Assembly: GCA_026129485.1 (NCBI GenBank)
Contig: JAHCHY010000001.1
Location: 124,001-188,000, forward strand
Direction of reading: 5' to 3'
Length of the DNA stretch: 64,000 bases
From: Cyclobacteriaceae bacterium
GTDB taxonomy: Bacteria; Bacteroidota; Bacteroidia; Cytophagales; Cyclobacteriaceae
How positions within the stretch are numbered: position 1 is the first letter of the stretch; every line of letters starts with the position of its first letter. Below are positions 8,830 to 18,282 of this stretch, piece by piece. Below the pieces are notes generated by a model that was not told the origin of the DNA, ran no database searches, and saw only the letters and a program-made list of their open reading frames with translations. Both the position numbers and the translations under genes were made by a program.

Positions 8830-10275
8830 CTACTTCCTGTAATCCAGCGCAGGCTTCCGGTCGCCAATCAATGCTTCGTATTTAAAGCTCTCGCCTGTGC
8901 GGGTACGAAATTCTTTCCAGGCATTTTCGATCAGCACCGGGTTGCTCAACACATCCACCATGCTTAAGGCAAGTGTTTTGGCTGCGAGCATCATGCCTTT
9001 ACTACCGATGGAAGTTCCTCCGGCCGCTACGGCCTGCCAGCTGTGCGCTGCTGTTCCGGGAACCCAGGTGGCCGTTGACAAGCCTGCCGTTGGCACTACC
9101 CAGCTTACATCACCCACATCGGTAGAGCCAAAGCCTGCACCATCCGTAATCTTAAATTCACTTATCGCGCTGGTGCTGCTGAGCGCAGGCGGAATGGTAG
9201 TAAATGTCTTTTGTATTTTTTCAGCGAAAGCTTTTTCCGTTTCATCGTATGTATAACCTCCTACTTTACGCAGGTTGGCATCTACCACGCGTGCAAGCGA
9301 TTCGTTAGGCAGCAAATCATATACACCTCCTATTATCTCCCACTCTACTTTTGTATCGGTACCCAGCGCAGCGCCCTGTGCCGCCCGTGTAATACGCTCC
9401 CACATATCTTTTACTACCGTACGGTTTGGATGGCGTACATAGTAATATACTTCCGCGAAAGCGGGAACCACATTGGGCGCTTCACCACCACGTGTAATTA
9501 CATAGTGCATGCGCGCTTCCTGCGGTACGTGCTCGCGCATCATATTGGCCATATCATTCATCGCCTCCACGCCATCCAAAGCCGAACGGCCCCGGTCGGG
9601 TGCAGCCGCAGCATGAGAAGCTATTCCGTAAAACCTGAACTTACCGGTCTTGTTAGCCAGCGAGCTTCCCGCGCTTGCATTATTTTGCGAGCCGGGATGC
9701 CAGTGAAACACCAGGTCAACATCCTTAAACAAACCTTCGCGCACCATATATACTTTTCCCGAGCCGCCTTCTTCGGCAGGTGTTCCGTAAAAGCGAATCG
9801 TTCCCGATTTATTATTAGCTACCATCCAGTTCTTTACCGCAATAGCAGCAGCCGCTGATGCCGTGCCAAACAAATGATGCCCGCAGGCATGGCCGGCAGG
9901 GCGACCCGGCACTTGCTTTATTTCCGGTACTGCATCTTGCGAAACTCCGGGCAACGCATCGTATTCGCCCAGGATACCGATAACAGGTTTGCCCGATCCG
10001 AATGAAGCCACAAATGCGGTGGGTATTCCGGCTACACCGGCCTCCACTTTAAAGCCAGCTTGTGTTAAGGTCTCCTGCAACAAGGCCGAGCTCTTTACTT
10101 CCTGGTAGCCTACTTCGGCAAACTCCCAGATCTGATGTGCAATACCGGCATACTTCTCATAGCCGGCATCTATCGATTTGATAATCTCCTGCTGTGCTTT
10201 TATAACATCAGCTTTTTTCTTTTGTGCGGATACGGTTCCTGTAAGGAAGATCAGCGCTATGCAGGCATACTTCAT
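8830..10275 (-). CDS. M20 family metallopeptidase/amidohydrolase (AbgB-like), exported
   Basis: A 481-aa protein. Start at 10275 (MKYACIALIFLTGTVSAQ) gives a clear signal peptide; the frame is open further upstream but without signal logic. M20 motifs: GILGEYDALPG, GHACGHHLFG (metal ligands), PAEEGGSGKVYM (catalytic Glu), LVFHWHPG, a lid-domain segment with GIASHAAAAPDRGRSALD, and SSTSAISEFKITDGAGFGSTDVGDVSW. The closest known group is AbgB, the p-aminobenzoyl-glutamate hydrolase subunit; related members are amide hydrolases. The exact substrate is uncertain. The 3' end stops six bases from the convergent helicase stop, so there is no space for an ordinary terminator. Confidence 0.88.
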   Translation of the reverse strand: MKYACIALIFLTGTVSAQKKKADVIKAQQEIIKSIDAGYEKYAGIAHQIWEFAEVGYQEVKSSALLQETLTQAGFKVEAGVAGIPTAFVASFGSGKPVIGILGEYDALPGVSQDAVPEIKQVPGRPAGHACGHHLFGTASAAAAIAVKNWMVANNKSGTIRFYGTPAEEGGSGKVYMVREGLFKDVDLVFHWHPGSQNNASAGSSLANKTGKFRFYGIASHAAAAPDRGRSALDGVEAMNDMANMMREHVPQEARMHYVITRGGEAPNVVPAFAEVYYYVRHPNRTVVKDMWERITRAAQGAALGTDTKVEWEIIGGVYDLLPNESLARVVDANLRKVGGYTYDETEKAFAEKIQKTFTTIPPALSSTSAISEFKITDGAGFGSTDVGDVSWVVPTAGLSTATWVPGTAAHSWQAVAAGGTSIGSKGMMLAAKTLALSMVDVLSNPVLIENAWKEFRTRTGESFKYEALIGDRKPALDYRK

Positions 10276-10367
10276 AAGATCAGGTTTAGATTGAAGTAAA
10301 TGTAACAAGAACCAATCCGGCAGTGCAAAAAATTTTACAATTGGCAGCAACTGCTTTAAGATAAACA

Positions 10368-10410
10368 ATTACCGGGTTGTGCGGCACGTTTGTGCAGGCA
10401 ACCCGGTAAT
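10368..10410 (-). terminator. Hairpin downstream of the ammonium channel gene
   Basis: Perfect 12-bp arms ATTACCGGGTTG (10368-10379) and CAACCCGGTAAT (10399-10410) with a 19-base loop. On the minus strand it sits 24 bases past the amt stop and is followed by a weak T-rich stretch, so it may terminate amt transcription ahead of the M20 gene. Confidence 0.6.
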
Positions 10411-10434
10411 CGGAAAAATTTATCCAGGTAAAAT

Positions 10435-11742
10435 CTACCTGCCGGTGATATTCATTGTCTCGGCATGCTGGCTGATATCAAGACCCAGTTGCTCATCTTC
10501 CGGAGATACACGCAGGCGTGTGATCAAACCGGTGATCTTGTAAATGATATAGGATCCGCCAAAAGCAAATACGCCTACAATCAGCAACGCCAGGAGGTGA
10601 AACTTAAGTGTGGTGAAATCGCCATAGACAGCGCCCACTTCATCGGCAAACACAGCCGTAAGAATCATTCCCACAATACCGCCTAACCCGTGGCTCGGAA
10701 ATACATCTAACGTATCATCCAATGATGATTTCTGACGGTAATAGACAGCAAGGTTACTGATAATGGCCGCTACAAAGCCAATGAAGATACTTTGGCCTAC
10801 ATTTACAAAACCGGCACCCGGTGTGATGGCCACCAGGCCCACTACCGCACCGATGCACGCGCCCATAGCGGTAATTTTTCTTCCGAGGAACGCATCAAAC
10901 ATCACCCAGGTAATCATGGCCGAAGCGGTGGCCATGTTGGTAGTGGCAAATGCCTGCACGGCCAAACCACTGGCTGACAGAGCGGAGCCGGCATTGAAGC
11001 CGAACCAGCCGAACCAGAGCATACCCGTACCGAGAATGATAAACGGAATGTTGGCGGGCTCGTGCGCTTTGTTCTCGCGCTTACCCAATACATAAGCCCC
11101 GGCCAATGCCGCAAAACCTGCTGACATGTGCACTACCGTGCCCCCGGCAAAATCAAGCACGCCCCAGTTGCGCAGGAACCCTTGCGGATGCCACGTCCAG
11201 TGGGCCAGCGGACAATAAATCAATAATGAGAAAAGACACATGAAGATGAGATACGAAGTGAACTTTACCCGCTCGGCAAAGCTTCCGGTGATCAGGGCCG
11301 GGGTGATAATGGCAAACTTAAGCTGGAACAAGGCAAACAGTAAGAACGGAAATGTAGGTGCAAAATCCGGGTGCGGATTAAGGCCTACACCTTTAAAAGC
11401 AAAGAAGGTGGCCGGGTTACCGATAAACCCGTTGTAGCTCTCGCCAAAGGCAAGGCTGAAGCCCACCAGGTACCACAACAAGCTGATCACGCCCAGCGCA
11501 ATAAAGCTCTGCAGCATGGTGGAGATCACATTTTTGATGCTTACCATACCTCCGTAGAAGAACGAAAGGCCGGGTGTCATGAACAGCACAAATGCAGTAG
11601 CTACGATCATCCAGGCCGTATCGGCTTTGTCAATCGTATCGGATGCTTCCGATGCGGGGTTGTTGGCATTGAAAAGAACCAGCAGCTGAAGAACAAAAAG
11701 AATGGAGAAAATAACAATCCAGCGGGTTTTTGGTTTACTCAT
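10435..11742 (-). CDS. amt: Ammonium transporter (Amt/MEP/Rh family)
   Basis: A 435-aa polytopic channel for ammonium across the inner membrane. Start at ATG 11742 (MSKPKTRW); another ATG seven codons upstream is possible. About eleven hydrophobic segments are present. Family motifs: FMTPGLSFFYGGMV early on, the signature DFAGGTVVHMSAG holding the first pore histidine, and FPSHGLGGIVGM holding the second twin histidine. The N-terminus has a signal-like hydrophobic segment (IVIFSILFVLQLLVLF), seen in many bacterial Amt proteins. No glnK/PII gene is adjacent, which is unusual for amt loci but not rare. A hairpin terminator follows. Confidence 0.95.
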   Translation of the reverse strand: MSKPKTRWIVIFSILFVLQLLVLFNANNPASEASDTIDKADTAWMIVATAFVLFMTPGLSFFYGGMVSIKNVISTMLQSFIALGVISLLWYLVGFSLAFGESYNGFIGNPATFFAFKGVGLNPHPDFAPTFPFLLFALFQLKFAIITPALITGSFAERVKFTSYLIFMCLFSLLIYCPLAHWTWHPQGFLRNWGVLDFAGGTVVHMSAGFAALAGAYVLGKRENKAHEPANIPFIILGTGMLWFGWFGFNAGSALSASGLAVQAFATTNMATASAMITWVMFDAFLGRKITAMGACIGAVVGLVAITPGAGFVNVGQSIFIGFVAAIISNLAVYYRQKSSLDDTLDVFPSHGLGGIVGMILTAVFADEVGAVYGDFTTLKFHLLALLIVGVFAFGGSYIIYKITGLITRLRVSPEDEQLGLDISQHAETMNITGR

Positions 11743-11861
11743 ATGCTTAGGTAGTTTGAGCAAATAAAAACAAATAGGGTCATTTATTACCCCATTATTC
11801 TCAAAATATTACTGAAAACGATTTAGACGGGTTAAAATTTAACCTAACATACGTAAAGTAA

Positions 11862-13292
11862 TTACTTCTTTTTTCCTTCCAGGATTTTCTTTTTAAGGGC
11901 AATACCGGCCCGGCCCCGGGCGCGCAGCACCCATTGGATATCGTGCGCGGTAATTAGCGAGGCATGCGAAGTAATGGCCAGCGAATCGACTGTAAGCTTC
12001 AGCTTATTACCCGACTTACCCCGTGCAATGGCCAATTCGATGAGCTGCGGGAGCGCGCTTAGCTCTTCCGTCAGGTCTTTCTTTACGGTATCCGCCAGGA
12101 TGGAAACCAGGTTATCGTGCATCATCCAGTCGGCTGTGTTCAGCAGCGCTTCTTCGGTATTCAGATCATAACGCAGGTTGCCCAGGCCAATTACCTGGTT
12201 GAGGGTATCGTAGTAAGGCAGGGCTTTGAAATAAATTTTACCCCGAAGCGCGCCCCGCACCCGAAGCTCCAACGCCAGCTCCTGTCCGCTGCCATACAGC
12301 TCGGCATGATGAATCTTAAGCACGTAGCTGTTATAATGGAAAGACATCTTATCCAGGTTACGATTGACGAATGTATTGACCTGGTGAAAAGGCAGGCTGG
12401 CATGCACATATAGATCCAGCTCATCTTCTTCGTTGGGCGCATAGCGATGGCGCGGCAACGGGGCCGCCTCCATTACCGGGGGTTGTTCGAACCAACTGTA
12501 CACACGGGCTTTCAGCGTTACCATGCCTGAAATGTTTCCATCCGGGTTGGGGTTCCACCGCGAGCTCAGGGCTTCGGCCTTTGCTACAAGCCCAACCTGC
12601 GGTTCTGTTTTTTTTATGATGATCGGCTTATGAATATCGTTCCATACTTTCTCCACCACCTTTCGGCTGTCAATCACTTCGTGCACCAGGCTATCAAAAC
12701 GATGCGTTAGCTTTTCTTGATTCCGTTGCAGGTATTTATCAGCCAGCCCGCGCAGGTTTACATTCACAAACACTACTTTAAGTGTGGGTTCCATCTTCCA
12801 GATCACGGTGTCTATTTCTGTGGTTGAGCTTAACCCCCACCGGTCGTCCAGCATAACGTTTGATTTCAGGTTAACCAGCACCTCGGCTGTAACCGGCTTA
12901 TCATTCGCAATACGAATGCCCGCTGCCTTTTTCATGAACTTGAATTCTATCCGTAACGGCACAGATGCGGTGAGCAAACCCGGCTTCCAGCCCAGGCGAA
13001 TGGCATCAAAACGTTCGAGGGCAAGGTAAACACTGTCTTTCTTCTTATCGCCTACGGCCATCCACTCCTGCAGAAATACTCCGCTCAGCTTTTTATTCAC
13101 CGTGTTCTCCAGGTCGCGCAGGGAAAAATCGAGCGGAATGCGAAGTGTGGAAACCGGAACCTGCAAGGTAGAATCCAGCACCGAACGCACAGGCGCCACC
13201 GGCTTAACGGACGGATTACGAAAGCTGTAATACCACCACGCACCGGCACCACCCAGCAGCACCAATATGAAAATCAAAACTACCCTGCGCAT
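11862..13292 (-). CDS. DUF4403 family protein, membrane-anchored
   Basis: A 476-aa protein. Start at ATG 13292 (MRRVVLIFILVLLGGAGAWWYY) puts a single transmembrane or signal segment at residues 2-22. The remainder matches DUF4403: STLRIPLDFSLRDLENTVNKKL, LGWKPGLLTASVPLRIEF, a DDRWGL..TTEIDTVIWKMEP stretch, then a second half with HASLPFHQVNTFVN and LGNLRYDLNTEEALLNTADW. The fold is thought to be a duplicated tubular lipid-binding (BPI-like) domain; function is undescribed. It likely sits in the periplasm. An ATG six codons upstream is an alternative start. It stands alone, divergent from the amidohydrolase gene. Confidence 0.85.
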   Translation of the reverse strand: MRRVVLIFILVLLGGAGAWWYYSFRNPSVKPVAPVRSVLDSTLQVPVSTLRIPLDFSLRDLENTVNKKLSGVFLQEWMAVGDKKKDSVYLALERFDAIRLGWKPGLLTASVPLRIEFKFMKKAAGIRIANDKPVTAEVLVNLKSNVMLDDRWGLSSTTEIDTVIWKMEPTLKVVFVNVNLRGLADKYLQRNQEKLTHRFDSLVHEVIDSRKVVEKVWNDIHKPIIIKKTEPQVGLVAKAEALSSRWNPNPDGNISGMVTLKARVYSWFEQPPVMEAAPLPRHRYAPNEEDELDLYVHASLPFHQVNTFVNRNLDKMSFHYNSYVLKIHHAELYGSGQELALELRVRGALRGKIYFKALPYYDTLNQVIGLGNLRYDLNTEEALLNTADWMMHDNLVSILADTVKKDLTEELSALPQLIELAIARGKSGNKLKLTVDSLAITSHASLITAHDIQWVLRARGRAGIALKKKILEGKKK

Positions 13293-13384
13293 TTTACCAT
13301 CGGTAATCAAAAACGGGAATGCTCAACACACATTCGTGGTTTAACTTGCTGAAAATACCTACTTTCCAAAAAAACTTCTAACCT

Positions 13385-14959
13385 ATGCGCAATTTGTTTT
13401 TACTCGCATTGCTGTGCACTCTTATCACATCCCGGGCACAGACGCTGAAAGCACCCGAAGTAAAAGAAGGTGACGGCCCCTACCCCCAGCTGATCATAAG
13501 AGGCGTAACGTTAATCAACGGTACCGGTGCACCACCCATCGGCCCGGTTGATATCGTGGTAAAGCAAAACCGTATTATAAACATCGCCACTGTGGGCTAC
13601 CCCGGTGTTCCGGTCAACGAAAGCCGCAGACCCAAGCTGGAAGCAGGCGGCAAGGAGCTGGACTGTACAGGCATGTACCTGATGCCGGGCTTTATTGATA
13701 TGCACGGGCATATTGGCGGCAGCCAGGCTCCCATTGCCGAATATGTTTTCAAATTGTGGATGGCGCACGGCATCACCACCATTCGTGAGCCGTCATCCGG
13801 TAACGGGTTGGACTGGGTGCTGGAACACAAAACCAAAAGCGCACAGAACAAGATCACCGCTCCGCGCATTTTTGCCTACACCGCTTTTGGCATGGGTGCG
13901 AAAGAACCTATTGCCACAGCCGAGCAGGCCCGTGCGTGGGTAATTGAAAACAAAAACAAAGGCGCTGATGGTATAAAATTTTTCGGTGCTTCGCCCGAAG
14001 TAATGGATGCTGCCTTGCGCAAGAATAAGGAGCTGGGCTTACGTTCGGCTACCCATCATGCCCAGATGAGTGTGGCTCAATGGAATGTAGTACAGTCCGC
14101 ACGTGCCGGGCTTACCAGCATGGAACACTGGTACGGTTTGCCGGAAGCATTATTCACCAATCAAACCGTACAAAACTTTTCACTCGATTATAACTACCAA
14201 AATGAAATGCACCGCTTTGGCGATGCCGGCACGTTATGGAAACAGGCTGCCGCTCCTTACTCCGAACACTGGAACAAAGTAATGAACGAATTGCTTGCGC
14301 TTAACTTCACCCTTGACCCTACCTTTAACATTTACGAAGCCAACCGCGATTTGCACCGTGCACGCAGGGCGGAGTGGCATGAAGATTATACGTTGCCAAA
14401 ATTGTGGGCATTCTACCAGCCCAGTAAAATTTCGCACGGCTCATACTGGCATGCGTGGGGCACCGAGCAGGAAATACAATGGAAAGAAAACTACCGGCTG
14501 TGGATGACATTTGTAAATGAATACAAGAACAGGGGCGGTCGTGTAACTACCGGTTCTGACTCCGGCTTCATTTTCCAGCTGTATGGCTTTGCTTACATAC
14601 GCGAGCTGGAGCTGTTACGCGAAGCAGGCTTCCACCCGCTGGAAGTAATTCGTTCCGCAACCTTGTTTGGCGCACAGGCGCTGGGCGCTGATAAAGACCT
14701 GGGCACGGTAGAGATCGGCAAGCTCGCTGACTTTGTAATTGTGGAAGAAAACCCGTTGGCCAACCTGCAAACGCTTTACGGAACCGGTGCGATTAAATTA
14801 ACGGACGACAATAAAGTAGTACGCGCAGGCGGTGTAAAGTACACGGTTAAAGATGGTATTGTGTACGATGCCAAAAAGCTGCTGGCCGATGTGAAGAAGA
14901 TCGTGGACGAAGAGAAAGCCAAAGCGGGGTTTGTACTGAAACAACCCGGTGTTGATTAA
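13385..14959 (+). CDS. Exported amidohydrolase (imidazolonepropionase-like)
   Basis: A 524-aa metal-dependent hydrolase with a signal peptide (MRNLFLLALLCTLITSRAQ). The amidohydrolase superfamily signature is present: a beta-sandwich N-terminus with IIRGVTLINGTG, then GFIDMHGHIGG with the HxH metal ligands near residue 107. Later come ATHHAQMS, SMEHWYGLPE, the TGSDSGF metal/catalytic Asp region, and the C-terminal GTVEIGKLADFVIVEENPL sandwich. The group includes imidazolonepropionases, prolidases and other cyclic-amide hydrolases; substrate cannot be read from sequence. It is probably periplasmic. A palindromic repeat and a TPR lipoprotein gene follow on the same strand. Confidence 0.88.
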   Translation: MRNLFLLALLCTLITSRAQTLKAPEVKEGDGPYPQLIIRGVTLINGTGAPPIGPVDIVVKQNRIINIATVGYPGVPVNESRRPKLEAGGKELDCTGMYLMPGFIDMHGHIGGSQAPIAEYVFKLWMAHGITTIREPSSGNGLDWVLEHKTKSAQNKITAPRIFAYTAFGMGAKEPIATAEQARAWVIENKNKGADGIKFFGASPEVMDAALRKNKELGLRSATHHAQMSVAQWNVVQSARAGLTSMEHWYGLPEALFTNQTVQNFSLDYNYQNEMHRFGDAGTLWKQAAAPYSEHWNKVMNELLALNFTLDPTFNIYEANRDLHRARRAEWHEDYTLPKLWAFYQPSKISHGSYWHAWGTEQEIQWKENYRLWMTFVNEYKNRGGRVTTGSDSGFIFQLYGFAYIRELELLREAGFHPLEVIRSATLFGAQALGADKDLGTVEIGKLADFVIVEENPLANLQTLYGTGAIKLTDDNKVVRAGGVKYTVKDGIVYDAKKLLADVKKIVDEEKAKAGFVLKQPGVD

Positions 14960-14964
14960 CAGAA

Positions 14965-15018
14965 GTTATTCGTTAATGGTTGTTCGTTAATGGTATAGAT
15001 TAACGAACAACTATTAAC
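14965..15018. repeat. Intergenic palindrome made of direct and inverted units (copy b)
   Basis: The unit GTTATTCGTTAATGGT (14965-14980) is repeated as GTTGTTCGTTAATGGT (14979-14994). The core GTTGTTCGTTAAT (14979-14991) is perfectly inverted at 14999-15011 around a 7-base loop. It may act as a terminator or RNA-stabilising hairpin between the amidohydrolase and the TPR lipoprotein. Copy d at 63655 has a closely similar left arm. Confidence 0.65.
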
Positions 15019-15047
15019 TTATCGGAATAATCAAAGAAAAGACAATT

Positions 15048-15980
15048 ATGAAACGCATTTATATACTCCTCATTATTATCATAGCCGCAGTTGCCTGCAA
15101 AGAGAACAACCCCGAACAAGCCGCAGCAGAAGCTGCCGAAGTTTATTCTTTGTTAGGGCTGGAATACTATGCCCCTGCAGAACCCAATCCCAAATTAGAC
15201 AGCAACCTGGCCGTGGCCCAAAAGAATTTTGATGCCGATCCATCGGAAGAAAATTACATTTGGCTGGGTCGCAGGTTAGCCTACCTCACCCGGTACAACC
15301 GGGCCATTGACGTATTTACCGAAGGAATAGAAAAATATCCCGGTTCATATAAGCTCTATCGTCATCGCGGGCACCGCTACATTTCGCAGCGCAAGCTCGA
15401 TGCAGCCATTGCCGATTTTACCAAAGCCGCAGAGCTGATGCCGGCTGCTCCCCCGGAGATTGAGCCCGATGGCGTTCCCAACAAAATCAATAAACCATTA
15501 TCCACCACGCAATTCAATGTATGGTATCACCTGGGGCTGGCGCATTACCTGAAAGGTGAATGGGATAAAGCCGAGCAAGCTTACCTGGAATGCATGGACG
15601 TAAGCGATAATGATGACCTTATTGCAGCCACTGCAGACTGGCTGTATATGACCTATCGCAGGCAAGGCAAAACGGAAGAAGCAAAGTTGGTATTGGAGAA
15701 GATCACACCCGGCATGACCATTGTTGAAAACAATTCCTACTTTAAACGCCTCAACCTGTACAAAGGCAACCTGCCGGTAGATTCCGTACTGAACGTGAGC
15801 AGCGCTGCGGCTGATGCCGACCTCGCCCTTGCCACGCAAGGGTATGGCGTGGGCAACTGGTATTTATATACAGGCGATACGGCACAAGCCATATCGGTTT
15901 TTGAACGGGTAGTACAGGGAAAACACTTTTCGGCATTTGGCTTTATTGCAGCCGAGGCAGACCTGGCCCGGATGAAGTAG
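15048..15980 (+). CDS. TPR-repeat lipoprotein
   Basis: A 310-aa protein with a lipoprotein signal (KRIYILLIIIIAAVAC; lipobox AVAC, Cys near residue 17). Tetratricopeptide helices are visible at about residues 62-130 (NYIWLGRRLAYLTRYNRAIDVF; LYRHRGHRYISQRKLDAAIADF), at 165-195 (WYHLGLAHYLKGEWDKAEQAY) and at 270-310 (WYLYTGDTAQAISVF). TPRs mediate protein contacts; no partner is evident. It is likely at the periplasmic face of a membrane. It may be co-transcribed with the upstream amidohydrolase, as the gap is 88 bases and mostly palindrome. A strong hairpin follows before the convergent TonB receptor. Confidence 0.88.
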   Translation: MKRIYILLIIIIAAVACKENNPEQAAAEAAEVYSLLGLEYYAPAEPNPKLDSNLAVAQKNFDADPSEENYIWLGRRLAYLTRYNRAIDVFTEGIEKYPGSYKLYRHRGHRYISQRKLDAAIADFTKAAELMPAAPPEIEPDGVPNKINKPLSTTQFNVWYHLGLAHYLKGEWDKAEQAYLECMDVSDNDDLIAATADWLYMTYRRQGKTEEAKLVLEKITPGMTIVENNSYFKRLNLYKGNLPVDSVLNVSSAAADADLALATQGYGVGNWYLYTGDTAQAISVFERVVQGKHFSAFGFIAAEADLARMK

Positions 15981-16004
15981 CTTCTCATACACCGGAGTAA
16001 AAAA

Positions 16005-16052
16005 GGGTTGCTCAAAAACCTGCACGGAACAGGTGCAAGGTTTGAGCAACCT
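16005..16052. terminator. Bidirectional terminator between convergent genes
   Basis: GGTTGCTCAAA (16006-16016) pairs with TTTGAGCAACC (16041-16051), and the inner CCTGCAC/GTGCAAGG bases extend the stem. A-rich bases precede the stem and serve as a T-tract for the minus strand. It separates the plus-strand TPR gene from the minus-strand TonB receptor gene. Confidence 0.75.
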
Positions 16053-16069
16053 CCTTTCATCAAAACCGG

Positions 16070-18241
16070 TTACAACGAGATCTTTATCCCGCCATTTATT
16101 ACAAATCCGTCTACCGGTGCATAGATGTCGCGGAAGACCGGGTTGGTAATGGTACCGGTATAAATGCTATCGAACCGCGATTGGCGGGTGTCCATAAAAT
16201 TTTCGAAGTTGATGTACACCGAAAAACCTTCCCATATTTTTTCCGCCATAAACCCACAGATCCAATACGCTTTTCCGGTGGCGCCATCGCTTAGCTTTTG
16301 TGTGCTGAAGTAATACGCTTCCAATCCAATCTTCCAGCTTTCTTCCCGTTCGTACATCAGCACATTATTAAGCCGGTGCTTTGCTGTAAGCGGATTTTGA
16401 AAAGATGTTCCGTTGTGGTGCACCCGGGTATCGGTATAAGTATACCCCACAAAAAGCTTAAAATCGTTATACTCCAGCTTTACATTGGTTTCCGTTCCCT
16501 TACTGTCGGTGTAGCCGGCCAGGTTCACAAACACCTGATCACCGGAAGGTAAGCCTGAAAGCGTAAGCGGATCATTCAAATAGGTATAAAAGAAAAGATG
16601 GTTGATGCTTAAGCCGATGGCATCGCTGGCAACAGCGGTTTTGTAATTAAAATCCCAGTTGGCCCCGTATGAGCGTTCAAGCTTATTAGCCTGGCTGGAA
16701 ACAGGTAATACATTACGGTATTGAATGCGCTCGCTTTCTTCCGTAAAGATCGTGGGCGCTTTATAGCCCAGCCCGCCACCGAGGCGCGAAGAAAAAGCGT
16801 GCGAAGGCTTATACATCAGCGAAGCACGCGGCAGCAATGCAAACCCATAGCCTGTTACATAATCGCCCCGAAGCCCGCTTTCCAATTGAAATTTTTCCGA
16901 CAGCTCCAGGTTGTTCTGCACAAACGCCCCCAGGGTAGCCTGGTCATAATCGCGCAATGGTGTTGCCGTTAATGGTGCTTCGGTAAATTTATCGGTCCAG
17001 AGGTTTATACCTCCTATCCATTCGGCTGTTTCGTTTTGCATGGCCAGGCTCACTTCCGTGAAGGTACCGTGCTGCACACCATCAAACGTGTAGCCCGGTG
17101 TGTTGATGATGCGTCTGAAGCGGTTCACACTGTTTTTAACGGTAAGCCGGGCTGCTTCGCTGAATGAATGCGTATAAGAAAGCTGGGTGGAGAAACGATC
17201 GGTATTGTTTTTTTCAAAGTAGCTATGCATGGCATCGCCCCGCCCGGCTATGTACAGCATATCGCCACCCATGCGGTTTTCCGTTACAAAGCTCAGCCCG
17301 ATATCCAGCTTATCGCGCCCTGTCAGGTCAATAAACAATTTTGGATTTACCGTGTAGCGATCAAACCGGGGAATGGCGGTTAAATCAAGATCGGCCGGAT
17401 CGTACGCTTCGTTGCTGTTCTTAGATAAAAACAAGGTAACGCCCGTCTTCCCGAATTTCTCCCCGTAAAAGCCATTCAGGTCAAGCCCGCGGGCCGAAGT
17501 TCCGTTCAGCCACAACCGCAGCTCGCGTTCTTCGCCCGGGCGCTTGCTCACCAGGTTAACCATACCGGCAATGGCGCCACCGCCATACAAAGTGGAAGAA
17601 GATCCTTTAATAACTTCAACCTGCTTCAAATCTAACGGTGGCGTTTGCAGCAATCCCAATCCACCGGAAAAGCCGGCATACAAAGGAAAGCCGTCTTTCA
17701 GTATTTGTGTGTAGCGCCCGTCCAAGCCCTGTATGCGGATGGAGGCATTGGCAGAAGTAGCCGATGTTTGCTGCGTTTGTATACCCGTGCTTTCATTCAG
17801 CAACATGCGGATATCGCCCGGCTTCATGTTACCTTTCTCTTCCAGCTCTTCACCGGCTATAAGCTCAACCCGTGTGGGAATATCGGCAATCGTGCGACTG
17901 CTTCGGGTTGACATAACGATTAGCTCTTCCAGCTCTTCGCTGTCTTCTTCCAGCCATATTTCGACAGGCGATTCAATGCTTAGCGGGAATCGCAATACCA
18001 AGCTGTGCGTTTTGTAACCGACAAAGCTAATGCGGATGGTTTGCTCACCGTCCGGCACGTTTTCAACCTGTAACAATCCGTTTTCGTTTGCCGTGGCGCC
18101 CAGCGGGGTTCCCTTTATTAACGCGGTTGCGCCCGGCAGGGGCAATAAGCTTTCTTTGTCTTTAACCACTGCACGAAAGGCGCTTTGTGCAAAAGCAAAG
18201 GATGATATAAAAAATGTTATGATGACACATGTAACTCGCAT
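16070..18241 (-). CDS. TonB-dependent outer-membrane receptor
   Basis: A 723-aa protein with a signal peptide (MRVTCVIITFFISSFAFAQ). Residues about 22-100 form a carboxypeptidase-regulatory-like/SusC-type beta-sandwich (FRAVVKDKESLLPLPGATALIKGT). The TonB plug follows at about 120-225 (VELIAGEELEEKGNM, IRIQGLDGRYTQILKDG, VEVIKGSSSTLYGGGAIAG). The remainder is the 22-strand barrel, ending in a terminal strand FVINGGIKISL. The receptor imports a ligand across the outer membrane using TonB energy. A Cys-rich DUF6660 protein is encoded 41 bases upstream in the same direction. That pairing is seen in metal-related loci of Bacteroidota, so a metal or metal-complex ligand is possible (inference). 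No SusD partner is present. Confidence 0.93.
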   Translation of the reverse strand: MRVTCVIITFFISSFAFAQSAFRAVVKDKESLLPLPGATALIKGTPLGATANENGLLQVENVPDGEQTIRISFVGYKTHSLVLRFPLSIESPVEIWLEEDSEELEELIVMSTRSSRTIADIPTRVELIAGEELEEKGNMKPGDIRMLLNESTGIQTQQTSATSANASIRIQGLDGRYTQILKDGFPLYAGFSGGLGLLQTPPLDLKQVEVIKGSSSTLYGGGAIAGMVNLVSKRPGEERELRLWLNGTSARGLDLNGFYGEKFGKTGVTLFLSKNSNEAYDPADLDLTAIPRFDRYTVNPKLFIDLTGRDKLDIGLSFVTENRMGGDMLYIAGRGDAMHSYFEKNNTDRFSTQLSYTHSFSEAARLTVKNSVNRFRRIINTPGYTFDGVQHGTFTEVSLAMQNETAEWIGGINLWTDKFTEAPLTATPLRDYDQATLGAFVQNNLELSEKFQLESGLRGDYVTGYGFALLPRASLMYKPSHAFSSRLGGGLGYKAPTIFTEESERIQYRNVLPVSSQANKLERSYGANWDFNYKTAVASDAIGLSINHLFFYTYLNDPLTLSGLPSGDQVFVNLAGYTDSKGTETNVKLEYNDFKLFVGYTYTDTRVHHNGTSFQNPLTAKHRLNNVLMYEREESWKIGLEAYYFSTQKLSDGATGKAYWICGFMAEKIWEGFSVYINFENFMDTRQSRFDSIYTGTITNPVFRDIYAPVDGFVINGGIKISL

Positions 18242-18282
18242 AGCTGCCAGGTTTTAAGTGATAAAAAAAGAAAAAACAAATT

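Noticed and set aside
9211-9858. 215-aa plus-strand ORF
   Set aside because: It lies fully inside the M20 peptidase gene on the other strand, whose motifs are clear; the plus frame has no family features.
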